DNA of 64,000 nt from Desulfuromonadales bacterium (GTDB lineage: Bacteria > Desulfobacterota > Desulfuromonadia > Desulfuromonadales > JAGXHI01): positions 62,001 through 126,000 of the forward strand of contig JAGXHI010000066.1 in the NCBI GenBank assembly GCA_024636295.1. Direction: 5' to 3'. Below the pieces are notes generated by a model. That model was not told where the DNA came from. It ran no database searches and saw nothing but the letters and a program-made list of their open reading frames with translations. The position numbers and the translations under genes were made by a program. Below are positions 9,516 through 16,453 of the stretch, piece by piece. Every line of letters starts with the position of its first letter. Position 1 is the first letter of the stretch.

Positions 9516-10151
9516 ATGAGCGAGGGGTTCATCCCGCCGCATGGCGGCTATCAGAATCTGCTGTCGTACCGCAAGGCGGAGATCGTCTACGACGCCACGG
9601 TCTTCTTCTGCGAGCGCTACATCGACCGCTTCAGCCGCACCCGCGACCAGATGGTACAGGCGGCCCGCTCGGGGAAGCAGAACATCGTCGAGGGGAGCAT
9701 GGCCTCGGGGACCTCGAAGGAGATGGAGATCAAGCTGACCAACGTCGCCCGCGCCAGCCTGGAAGAGCTGCTGGAAGACTACAGGGATTATCTGCGTACA
9801 TGTGGGCTGCGGCTGTGGGATAAAAGCAGCAAAGAGGCGGTGTTTGTAAGGGAGCTGGGGAGAAGCGGTTATGGGACCAATGGGACGAATGGGACCTCTG
9901 GGACAAATGAAGAACGAGATTTTCATAGGTCCCAAGAGTCTCATGGGTCCCATGAGTCCTATGAAACCTACCGCCCCTTTATCGAAACCCGGCCGTCCGA
10001 AATTGTGGCAAACATCATCATCTGTCTGATTCACCAGGCCAACTATCTGCTTGACCGGCAGTTGGCGCAGCTTGAAAAAGCTTTTATCAAAGAAGGCGGC
10101 TTGCGCGAGCGCATGACCCGTGTTCGTCTCGAAGAGCGAAGGAAACGATGA
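9516..10151 (+). CDS. Four-helix-bundle (S23/Avd-like) protein with repeat-encoded insert
   Basis: The 211-residue protein resembles the four-helix-bundle family related to 23S intervening-sequence proteins and diversity-generating-retroelement Avd. It has the typical segments FFCERYIDRFSRTRDQMVQAA and NIVEGSMASGTSKEMEIKL, then LEELLEDYRDYLR. The family's last helix (ANIIICLIHQANYLLDRQL) follows an inserted GTNGTNGTSGTN and SHGSHES stretch encoded by 9-nt repeats at 9871-9961. ATG 9516 is chosen for its AAGGAGGGGG site. The stop overlaps the hsdR start in ATGA. Such proteins occur beside type I hsd genes; their role is not established. Confidence 0.75.
   Translation: MSEGFIPPHGGYQNLLSYRKAEIVYDATVFFCERYIDRFSRTRDQMVQAARSGKQNIVEGSMASGTSKEMEIKLTNVARASLEELLEDYRDYLRTCGLRLWDKSSKEAVFVRELGRSGYGTNGTNGTSGTNEERDFHRSQESHGSHESYETYRPFIETRPSEIVANIIICLIHQANYLLDRQLAQLEKAFIKEGGLRERMTRVRLEERRKR
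9871..9961. repeat. 9-nt tandem repeats forming an imperfect inverted repeat inside a coding region
   Basis: Four 9-nt units of ATGGGACNN type run from 9871 to 9906. After a short spacer, four complementary-sense units of TGGGTCCCA type run from 9926 to 9961. The two blocks can pair (GGGAC with GTCCC words), so the mRNA could form a long hairpin inside the gene. Because the unit is 9 nt, copy-number change keeps the reading frame. Confidence 0.7.
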
Positions 10152-13100
10152 CCGCTGGAACCTACTCGGAAGACACCCTCATCGAACAGCCGACCATCGC
10201 CCATTTGGAAAAACTGGGCTGGTCGGCACTCAACTGCTACGAGGAGGCGCCCGCCGCCCTCGGACGCGAGACGACCGCCGATGTCGTGCTGCGCCCCAGA
10301 CTGCTGGCCGCCCTGCGAATCCTAAACCCGGGTCTCGCGTCCGAACCCCTCTCCCTCGCCATCGAAGAACTCACCCGCGACCGCAGCCTCATGGTCCCCG
10401 TGCAGGCCAACCGCGAGATCCATCAGTATCTGAAAAACGGCGTCAAGGTCACCTTCCCCAACGCCAAGGGCGAGCAGGTCACTCAAACCGTCAAGGTCAT
10501 CGACTGGAACAATCCTGAGAACAACGATTTCCTTCTCGCCTCCCAGCTCTGGGTCACCGGCGAGATGTACAAGCGCCGCTGCGACCTGGTCGGATTCGTC
10601 AACGGCCTGCCCTTGGTCTTCATCGAACTCAAGGCCTCTCACGTCAAGCTGGAAAACGCCTTCAACCAGAACCTCAAAGACTACAAGGGTGCCATCCCCC
10701 AGCTCTTCTGGTACAACGCCTTCATCATCCTCAGCAACGGCAGCCAGAGCCGCATCGGCAGCATTTCCGCCGAGTGGGAGCACTTCGCCGAGTGGAAGAA
10801 GATCACCAGCGAGGGCGAGGAGGGCAAGATCAGCCTGGAGACCATGATCCGGGGCGCCTGCGACAAGCGGCGGCTGCTCGACCTGGTGGAGAATTTCATT
10901 CTATTCGCCGAGACCAAGGGCGGCATGCAGAAGCTGGTCGCCAAGAATCACCAGTACCTCGGCGTCAACAACGCCATCGAGGGGGTCAGAAACATCCAGA
11001 AGAATCAGGGGCGGGTGGGTGTTTTCTGGCACACCCAGGGGAGCGGCAAGAGCTACTCCATGGTCTTCTTCTCCCAGAAGGTGCTGCGCAAACTTCAGGG
11101 GAACTGGACCTTCCTTATCGTCACCGACCGCCAGGAGCTGGACGCCCAGATCTACAAGAACTTCGCCGGCTGCGGTATCGTCACCGAGGAGGAGAAGCGC
11201 ATCCACGCCGGGAGCGGGCAGCACCTCCAGGAACTGCTGCGCGAGGACCACCGTTTCGTCTTCACCCTGATCCAGAAGTTTCGCACCGACAAGGGGGAGA
11301 CCTACCCCAGGCTCTCCGACCGGGACGACATCATCGTCATCACCGACGAGGCCCACCGCAGCCAGTACGACGTCTTCGCCCTCAACATGCGCAACGCCCT
11401 GCCCAACGCCGCCTTCATCGGCTTCACCGGCACTCCGCTGATGGCCGGAGAGGAGCTGACCCGCAAGGTGTTCGGCGATTACGTCAGCATCTACAACTTC
11501 AAACAGTCCGTGGACGACGGGGCCACCGTCCCCCTCTACTACGAGAACCGCATTCCAGAGCTTCAGCTCACCAACGAGCACCTCAACGAGGACATGGAGG
11601 ATCTTCTCGAAGAGGCGATGCTCGACGAGGCGCAGGAGCGGAAGCTGGAGCGGGAGTTCGCCCGCGAATACCACCTGGTCACCCGGGACGAACGGCTGGA
11701 GAAGGTGGCCGAGGACGTGGTGCAGCATTTCACCGGCCGGGGACAGGGCGGCAAGGCGATGTTCATCGCCATCGACAAGCTGACCGCCGCACGGATGTAC
11801 GAGAAGGTCAAGGCGCACTGGCAGCGGGAGATCGAACACCTGAAGGACGAGCTGGCCCTCGCCCGGTACGAATCGAAGCGGCTGCGCCTCGCCGAGAAGC
11901 TCGCCACCATGGAGGCGACCGACATGGCCGTGGTCGTCTCCCAGGCGCAGAACGAGCTGGACTTCTTCAAGGAGAAGGGGATCGATTTCAAGCCCCACCG
12001 GATGAGGATGGTGAAGGAGGATCTGGCGAAAAAGTTCAAGGATGCGGATGACCCTTTCCGGATCGTCTTCGTCTGCGCCATGTGGATCACCGGCTTCGAC
12101 GTGCCGTGCTGCAACACCATCTACCTCGACAAGCCGATGCGCAATCACACCCTGATGCAGACCATCGCCCGCGCGAACCGGGTGTTCCGGGACAAGCTCA
12201 ACGGCCTGATCGTCGATTATGTCGGGGTCTTCCGGAACATGCAGAAGGCGCTGGCCATCTATGGCTCGGGGTCGGGGGGAGGAACGAAGGAGGGCGAATG
12301 CCCCGTCAAGGTAAAAACCTTCCTGGTGGAGAGGCTGGGGGAGAAGATCGCCGAGACCGAGGCTTTTCTGAAGGCGCGGGACATCTCACTCGATGACCTG
12401 CTGGCCGTAAGGGACTTCGATTTCATTGCAAGGCGCGATGAAGCCGTGGAGGCGATCCTGGTCAGCGGGGAGTCGAAGCGGGCCTACATGAGTCTGGCCC
12501 ACGGGGTAAGGCGCATCTACAAGGCCATCCTCCCCGATCCGGCTGCCAACGAGTTCGGCCCCAAACGGGCGGTCATCGTCAACATTGCCGAAGCGATCAA
12601 GTCTCTGGAGCCGGTGCCCGACATCTCCGGGGTGATGGAGCAAGTCGAGGGGCTGCTGGACGAATCGATCGCCACCGAAGGATACATAATCCGCGAGCCG
12701 GAAGAGAAGGGTTATGGCGGGAAGATCGACATCGCCCAGATCGACTTCGAGGCGCTGAAGGAGAAGTTCGAGAAGGGGAAGAAGCGGACGGAGATCGAAA
12801 AGCTCAAGTCGGCCCTTGAGAACAAACTCAAGGCGATGCTCGAACTGAACCGGACCCGCATGGACTACCTGGAGCGGTTCCAGCGGATGATCGAAGAGTA
12901 CAACAGCGGCGCCCGGAACATCGAGGAGATCTTCGCCGAACTGCTCGACTTCGCCCGGGAGTTGAATGCCGAAGAGCGCCGCCACATGCAGGAGGAGTTG
13001 TCCGAAGAAGAACTCGCGATCTTCGACCTGCTGATGAAGCCCGCACCGAAGATGCCCGAAAAAGAACGAAAACAGGTCAAGAAGGTCGCCCGCGATCTGC

Positions 13101-13309
13101 TCGGCTTGCTGAAAAAGGAGAAGCTGGTTCTCGACTGGCGCAAGAGGGAGATGACCCGCGCCTCAGTCCAGCAGACCATCGAGATCATGCTCGATTACCT
13201 CCCCGAGGCCTACGGCAAGGAGATCTACGAGCGCAAGTGCGAGGCTGTCTACCAGCATGTCTATGATGCGTACTACGGTGAAGGGCGCAGCGTTTATCCC
13301 TCCCCATAG
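10148..13309 (+). CDS. hsdR: Type I restriction endonuclease subunit HsdR
   Basis: The 1053-residue motor/nuclease subunit has an N-terminal PD-(D/E)xK nuclease site in CDLVGFVNGLPLVFIELKA near residue 155, then SF2 helicase motifs. These are Walker A TQGSGKS near residue 298, a DEAH box in DEAHRSQ near 399, motif III GFTGTPL, and the late helicase lobe around QTIARANRVFRDK. A long helical C-terminus would bind HsdM/HsdS. It translocates DNA in an ATP-dependent manner and cleaves unmodified DNA. Length and motifs are intact. It starts in ATGA overlap with the four-helix gene, with GAAGGAAAC upstream. Confidence 0.96.
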   Translation: MTAGTYSEDTLIEQPTIAHLEKLGWSALNCYEEAPAALGRETTADVVLRPRLLAALRILNPGLASEPLSLAIEELTRDRSLMVPVQANREIHQYLKNGVKVTFPNAKGEQVTQTVKVIDWNNPENNDFLLASQLWVTGEMYKRRCDLVGFVNGLPLVFIELKASHVKLENAFNQNLKDYKGAIPQLFWYNAFIILSNGSQSRIGSISAEWEHFAEWKKITSEGEEGKISLETMIRGACDKRRLLDLVENFILFAETKGGMQKLVAKNHQYLGVNNAIEGVRNIQKNQGRVGVFWHTQGSGKSYSMVFFSQKVLRKLQGNWTFLIVTDRQELDAQIYKNFAGCGIVTEEEKRIHAGSGQHLQELLREDHRFVFTLIQKFRTDKGETYPRLSDRDDIIVITDEAHRSQYDVFALNMRNALPNAAFIGFTGTPLMAGEELTRKVFGDYVSIYNFKQSVDDGATVPLYYENRIPELQLTNEHLNEDMEDLLEEAMLDEAQERKLEREFAREYHLVTRDERLEKVAEDVVQHFTGRGQGGKAMFIAIDKLTAARMYEKVKAHWQREIEHLKDELALARYESKRLRLAEKLATMEATDMAVVVSQAQNELDFFKEKGIDFKPHRMRMVKEDLAKKFKDADDPFRIVFVCAMWITGFDVPCCNTIYLDKPMRNHTLMQTIARANRVFRDKLNGLIVDYVGVFRNMQKALAIYGSGSGGGTKEGECPVKVKTFLVERLGEKIAETEAFLKARDISLDDLLAVRDFDFIARRDEAVEAILVSGESKRAYMSLAHGVRRIYKAILPDPAANEFGPKRAVIVNIAEAIKSLEPVPDISGVMEQVEGLLDESIATEGYIIREPEEKGYGGKIDIAQIDFEALKEKFEKGKKRTEIEKLKSALENKLKAMLELNRTRMDYLERFQRMIEEYNSGARNIEEIFAELLDFARELNAEERRHMQEELSEEELAIFDLLMKPAPKMPEKERKQVKKVARDLLGLLKKEKLVLDWRKREMTRASVQQTIEIMLDYLPEAYGKEIYERKCEAVYQHVYDAYYGEGRSVYPSP

Positions 13310-13338
13310 TAAGTAGCGGGGTTTTTTATAGTGATACA

Positions 13339-13713
13339 ATGACACTCGAAGTCGGTGAAATTGTCAGCCGAGTCAAACTTTCGGAGTATGTCGGCGCTGG
13401 AGGGCAGAGTTGCATTCTCCACAAAAAAAATACAATGGTGGCGCTCGCCATGAAACCGGAATTGAATCCTGATGCCCCGAATGTATTATTGGTTGGCAAA
13501 GGTCCCAAAAAGGAAAAATATGCCAAGATCCTTCTGGCAGACGGAAATCATGGCCCTGTTTTTACAAAAAAAGCGAGTAATCAGTGGGAAAATTGTGGAG
13601 AATTCAAAGCGGAGAAAATTGACCATAATAGGCAATTGATAACACTTCAGAGCCAAAGATGCGGCAGAAGAGATATCTGGGGTGTCCTTTACTTGACCAG
13701 TTCCACTAATTGA
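13339..13713 (+). CDS. Hypothetical protein, R-M island cargo
   Basis: The 124-residue protein is not recognised. It is Lys-rich, without signal peptide or membrane helix. It contains a PNVLLVGKGPKKEKYAKIL stretch and a Trp-containing GVLYL end. Its base composition looks clearly more AT-rich than hsdR, which suggests separate acquisition. It lies 29 bp after hsdR on the same strand and probably belongs to the same transcript. The pattern of short beta strands with a VFTKKASNQW region faintly recalls modified-base-binding domains of restriction enzymes, but this is not strong enough to name. Confidence 0.6.
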   Translation: MTLEVGEIVSRVKLSEYVGAGGQSCILHKKNTMVALAMKPELNPDAPNVLLVGKGPKKEKYAKILLADGNHGPVFTKKASNQWENCGEFKAEKIDHNRQLITLQSQRCGRRDIWGVLYLTSSTN

Positions 13714-13731
13714 CTCTTGTGAAAAGAGTGG

Positions 13732-13857
13732 GTGAGTAAATTTAAAGACTTCCTCCTGGTCCCGTTTCTGCTTGCCTCCTTTATAGCGATTCTCAGCGCT
13801 CAGCCCATGTTCTGGCAGCAGAAAAGGGGATTGCCCGCATGGCTCTCGCTTTTTTGA
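13732..13857 (+). CDS. Possible small hydrophobic membrane protein
   Basis: A 41-codon frame from GTG 13732 to TGA 13855-13857 would encode one hydrophobic segment ([17 protein letters not shown]) with a basic N-terminus and a QQKRG tail. This is the layout of a single-span membrane peptide. The ribosome site is weak. It may equally be a remnant of a longer membrane protein. It ends 44 bp before the YchJ-like gene. Confidence 0.3.
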   Translation: MSKFKDFLLVPFLLASFIAILSAQPMFWQQKRGLPAWLSLF

Positions 13858-13901
13858 CGGTAGTCTATGAAGCCGGCCTGGATCGGCAAGGAGAAACAGC
13901 C

Positions 13902-14384
13902 ATGAATACCTGCCCCTGCGGAAGCGGCAACGATTATGCGGCCTGCTGCGAACCGTTCATCAACGGGAAGAAACCGGCCGCCACGGCCGAACAATTGATG
14001 AGGGCGCGCTATGCTGCCCACGTGAAGGTCGAGGTCGACTTTCTCTACGACAGCACCCATCCCGATTACCGCGAGGGATACGACCACAAGGGGACCCGGG
14101 CCTGGGCCGAGAATTCAGAATGGCACGGTCTCGAGATCCTCGAGACCGTGCAAGGGGGCGAGGAGGATGAAGAAGGCGAGGTGGTATTTGTCGCCCGTTT
14201 TCGGGACGAGAAAGGTCTGCGCAGCCATCATGAGCGCGCTCAGTTCAAGCGCAAGGGTAAACGTTGGCTGTTCACCGAAGGGATCATGATCAAATCGCCG
14301 CCGCTGAATGTGAACAAGGTCGGTCGCAACGATCCCTGCAGCTGCGGCAGCGGCCGCAAGTACAAGAAGTGCTGCGGAAGGTAA
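13902..14384 (+). CDS. YchJ-family (UPF0225) SEC-C motif protein
   Basis: The 160-residue protein has a cysteine cluster at each end: [13 protein letters not shown] at the start and [13 protein letters not shown] at the end. These are SEC-C zinc-binding motifs of the type found at the SecA C-terminus. Between them is the NTF2-like UPF0225 core ([19 protein letters not shown]). ATG 13902 is chosen because AAGGAG lies about 9 nt upstream and the chain then begins directly with the first motif. The precise function is unknown; SEC-C motifs bind zinc and contact SecB or ribosomes in SecA. Confidence 0.9.
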   Translation: MNTCPCGSGNDYAACCEPFINGKKPAATAEQLMRARYAAHVKVEVDFLYDSTHPDYREGYDHKGTRAWAENSEWHGLEILETVQGGEEDEEGEVVFVARFRDEKGLRSHHERAQFKRKGKRWLFTEGIMIKSPPLNVNKVGRNDPCSCGSGRKYKKCCGR

Positions 14385-14512
14385 AGACACCCCCATTTTG
14401 GACCATTTCTACAGCAACATCTGATAGAATATGGGCAAATTCCAACACTGTCGAAAATTCGGTTCTCGGGCTGATCAGCCCTGCAGACCTGATTTAAACT
14501 CCAGGAGCTCTA

Positions 14513-14884
14513 ATGGCCGACTTGGATGCCGAACGACACGACCGGATCGTCGCCGAGATGCGAAAGGAAGAGCAGCAGCGCCAGGCCGGATACCGGGAGA
14601 AAGCGCTGAAACTCTTCCCCCATGTCTGCGGACGATGCAGCCGGGAATTCGAAGGCAAAAAACTGCGCGAATTGACGGTGCACCACAGGGATCACAATCA
14701 CGACAACAACCCGCCCGACGGCAGCAACTGGGAGCTGCTGTGCGTCTACTGCCACGATCACGAACATACCCGCGGCGTGCAGGAACAACGCAGCGAAGAG
14801 TCTTCCGCCGATCGCCGGGATAGCCCCTCTCTCGCCCATTCGCCCTTCGCCGCACTCAGTGACCGGCTCAAGAAGAGATCCTGA
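14513..14884 (+). CDS. yajD: YajD-family HNH nuclease
   Basis: The 123-residue protein carries an HNH fold. CGRC (about residue 40) and CVYCHDH (about 81) form the zinc knuckle pairs, with TVHHRDHNHDNNPPDGSNW between them supplying the catalytic His and Asn. Length and spacing match the YajD group. It is probably a structure- or nick-directed endonuclease; no physiological role is established. It converges with the LbtU-like porin gene, the two stop codons being about 2 bp apart, with no terminator seen between them. Confidence 0.9.
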   Translation: MADLDAERHDRIVAEMRKEEQQRQAGYREKALKLFPHVCGRCSREFEGKKLRELTVHHRDHNHDNNPPDGSNWELLCVYCHDHEHTRGVQEQRSEESSADRRDSPSLAHSPFAALSDRLKKRS

Positions 14885-14886
14885 TC

Positions 14887-16026
14887 TCAAAATTCCAGGG
14901 CAAGTTGGGCGGTAACAAGATCGCGGCGTTCGATCGGATTTCCGGCCTCGTCCGTCTCGGCGAAATCGGCGTCGAATTCGCCTCGAAGGTACTCCAGGGA
15001 CAGGGTCAGGTTGTCAACGATGCTCCAGGAGACATCCGCACCGTACTGGAGTTCAGGAAATCCGAAAAAATCCCGGCTCCCCTCCACGCGCAGAGCGAGT
15101 TCAATATCGTCCCTGGGTGAGAAGGCGGTCTCAATGTTCCATGCCAGTGGCCGATCTCCTTTGCCGTCTCCATCCTCATCGAAATCCGCGGAGTCGAAGC
15201 TGTCGACTGCTCCTAGGACCTCCGTCGTGAAATCGAACCTCTTCCATTCGAAGATGCTGAAGGCGCTCCATCCCGCCGTGCGGCTCCTGTATTCGCTCAC
15301 AAGTCCGGCACCGGTGTCGGCAAGATCTGAGATATAACTGGCGCCGAGGAGAATCTGCCCGGCGGGGGCGATTGTCAGGGCGGCGCCCCAGTCCCGGATG
15401 TGTTCCTCGCTGCCGATTTTATCCGCATCGCCGTTGAAGACAAAAGCCGAAAGGCTGAAAAGGCTCCGTTCATACCCGAGGAGAAAAGCCGTTTCCCGGG
15501 TCTCCCCCAGTTCCAGAGTCAGCGGATCGGAGATGAAATGGCTGTGGAAGACTCCAAAAGGGAGATACTGTCGGCCGAAACGTCCGTTCATCCGCAGGAA
15601 CTCGAAATTGATCGTCGCCTCGTCCACCTCGATGGGCTCGGTTGCATCTTCTTCAAAAAGGACGCTGATGTCACCGGTGAAGTGCTCGGTGATTTCCGCA
15701 GCAAGGCTCAATTGCGCGGTGGCCAGTATGAAATCGCTTGAGGAATCGGAATTTCCTCCTTCAAATTCCAGGTTTTCGTAGTAGCCTTCGATTTCGAGGA
15801 GGCCCGAAATTGTGATCCGCTCGGCGATTTTCGTCCCCAGCCCCGCAGCCTTTTTCTCCTGAAGCGTATGGTAGAGTTCCACCTGCTGGTTTTCGAGCTT
15901 GTTCAGGCGCGCCAGCAGATCGGGTTGAATGAGGCTCGTGTCGGATTTGCCGCCCTCCTGGGCCAGGGCGGGAACGGAGAAAAAGGTTGTCAAGGAAAGC
16001 GAAAGTGCAACGGCAATGCGGTTCAT
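14887..16026 (-). CDS. LbtU-family outer-membrane siderophore porin-like protein
   Basis: The 379-residue protein has an N-terminal signal peptide (MNRIAVALSLSLTTFFSVPALAQ), a short coiled coil (LARLNKLENQQVELYHTLQ), and a beta-barrel rich in alternating hydrophobic strands. It ends in a terminal aromatic (QLALEF), as expected for outer-membrane insertion. The segment YLPFGVFHSHFISDPLTLELGE is typical of LbtU-type proteins, known in Legionella as legiobactin receptors. Acidic surface loops are prominent. Location next to feoAB suggests a part in iron uptake, although the ligand is inferred. No convincing Fur box was found directly upstream. Confidence 0.78.
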   Translation of the reverse strand: MNRIAVALSLSLTTFFSVPALAQEGGKSDTSLIQPDLLARLNKLENQQVELYHTLQEKKAAGLGTKIAERITISGLLEIEGYYENLEFEGGNSDSSSDFILATAQLSLAAEITEHFTGDISVLFEEDATEPIEVDEATINFEFLRMNGRFGRQYLPFGVFHSHFISDPLTLELGETRETAFLLGYERSLFSLSAFVFNGDADKIGSEEHIRDWGAALTIAPAGQILLGASYISDLADTGAGLVSEYRSRTAGWSAFSIFEWKRFDFTTEVLGAVDSFDSADFDEDGDGKGDRPLAWNIETAFSPRDDIELALRVEGSRDFFGFPELQYGADVSWSIVDNLTLSLEYLRGEFDADFAETDEAGNPIERRDLVTAQLALEF

Positions 16027-16169
16027 TCGTCATATCTCCAGGTCATTTCAGGGCAATCTATTCCTTCCATCATCCCTGATAAAAAACAATGAGTGTCTGT
16101 TTTGAAAACTCCCCAAGCAAATGGATTAATCACTGCGAACGGCTCCAGAGCTGAAGGGAAAATCTATTA

Positions 16170-16260
16170 TTCAGCCGCAGATTACGCGGATTTTCGCAGA
16201 TGAAACCATAATTTCACGGATTTTTGATCCGCGTGCATTCGGTGTTCATCCGTGCCTGAA
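16170..16260. repeat. Dispersed 'ccgcagatt / atccgcgt' type intergenic repeat
   Basis: The non-coding stretch begins TTCAGCCGCAGATTACGCGG and ends CATCCGTGCCTGAA, with scattered complementary words (TTCAG with CTGAA, GCGGAT with ATCCGC). Repeats with words of this type are found between genes in many environmental genomes (from memory). It fills most of the 219-bp gap between the LbtU-like gene and the FeoB-associated gene. It may separate the two transcription units. Confidence 0.5.
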
Positions 16261-16452
16261 TATGTTTTTAATGGATTCCATTCTCTTCGGTTGGGTCGTA
16301 CGCCCACGTTTACTGCGATTTTTTCTTTCTTTTTCGCTGCCGATCTCTCCGCAGCCGGAGCAGTGTCCCTTATTTTTCCAAAGTGAGCGGTAGAGAAGAT
16401 AGAAAGCGCCGGCCAGGATGATCGCGGCGATGATGATGTCCTTGAGGTCCAT
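16246..16452 (-). CDS. FeoB-associated Cys-rich membrane protein
   Basis: The 68-residue protein begins MDLKDIIIAAIILAGAFYLL, a single membrane helix, followed by the Cys pair CSGCG and a basic tail. This matches the small FeoB-associated Cys-rich family. ATG 16452 is preferred; it immediately follows the feoB stop. It probably sits in the inner membrane beside FeoB, and the cysteines may bind Fe(II) or an Fe-S cluster. The tail after CSGCG is longer and more basic than usual. Confidence 0.85.
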   Translation of the reverse strand: MDLKDIIIAAIILAGAFYLLYRSLWKNKGHCSGCGEIGSEKERKNRSKRGRTTQPKRMESIKNIFRHG

Positions 16453-16453
16453 C

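Noticed and set aside
9516..10151. Diversity-generating retroelement accessory gene
   Set aside because: The four-helix protein resembles Avd, but no reverse transcriptase, template repeat or variable repeat is visible nearby.
10901..12148. 415-codon open frame on the minus strand opposite hsdR
   Set aside because: Low-complexity Val/Leu/Gly/Asp-rich translation typical of antisense to a biased gene; hsdR motifs are intact.
16027..16169. A second Fur box upstream of the LbtU-like gene
   Set aside because: The best AT-rich stretch near 16078-16106 has too many mismatches to the Fur consensus.
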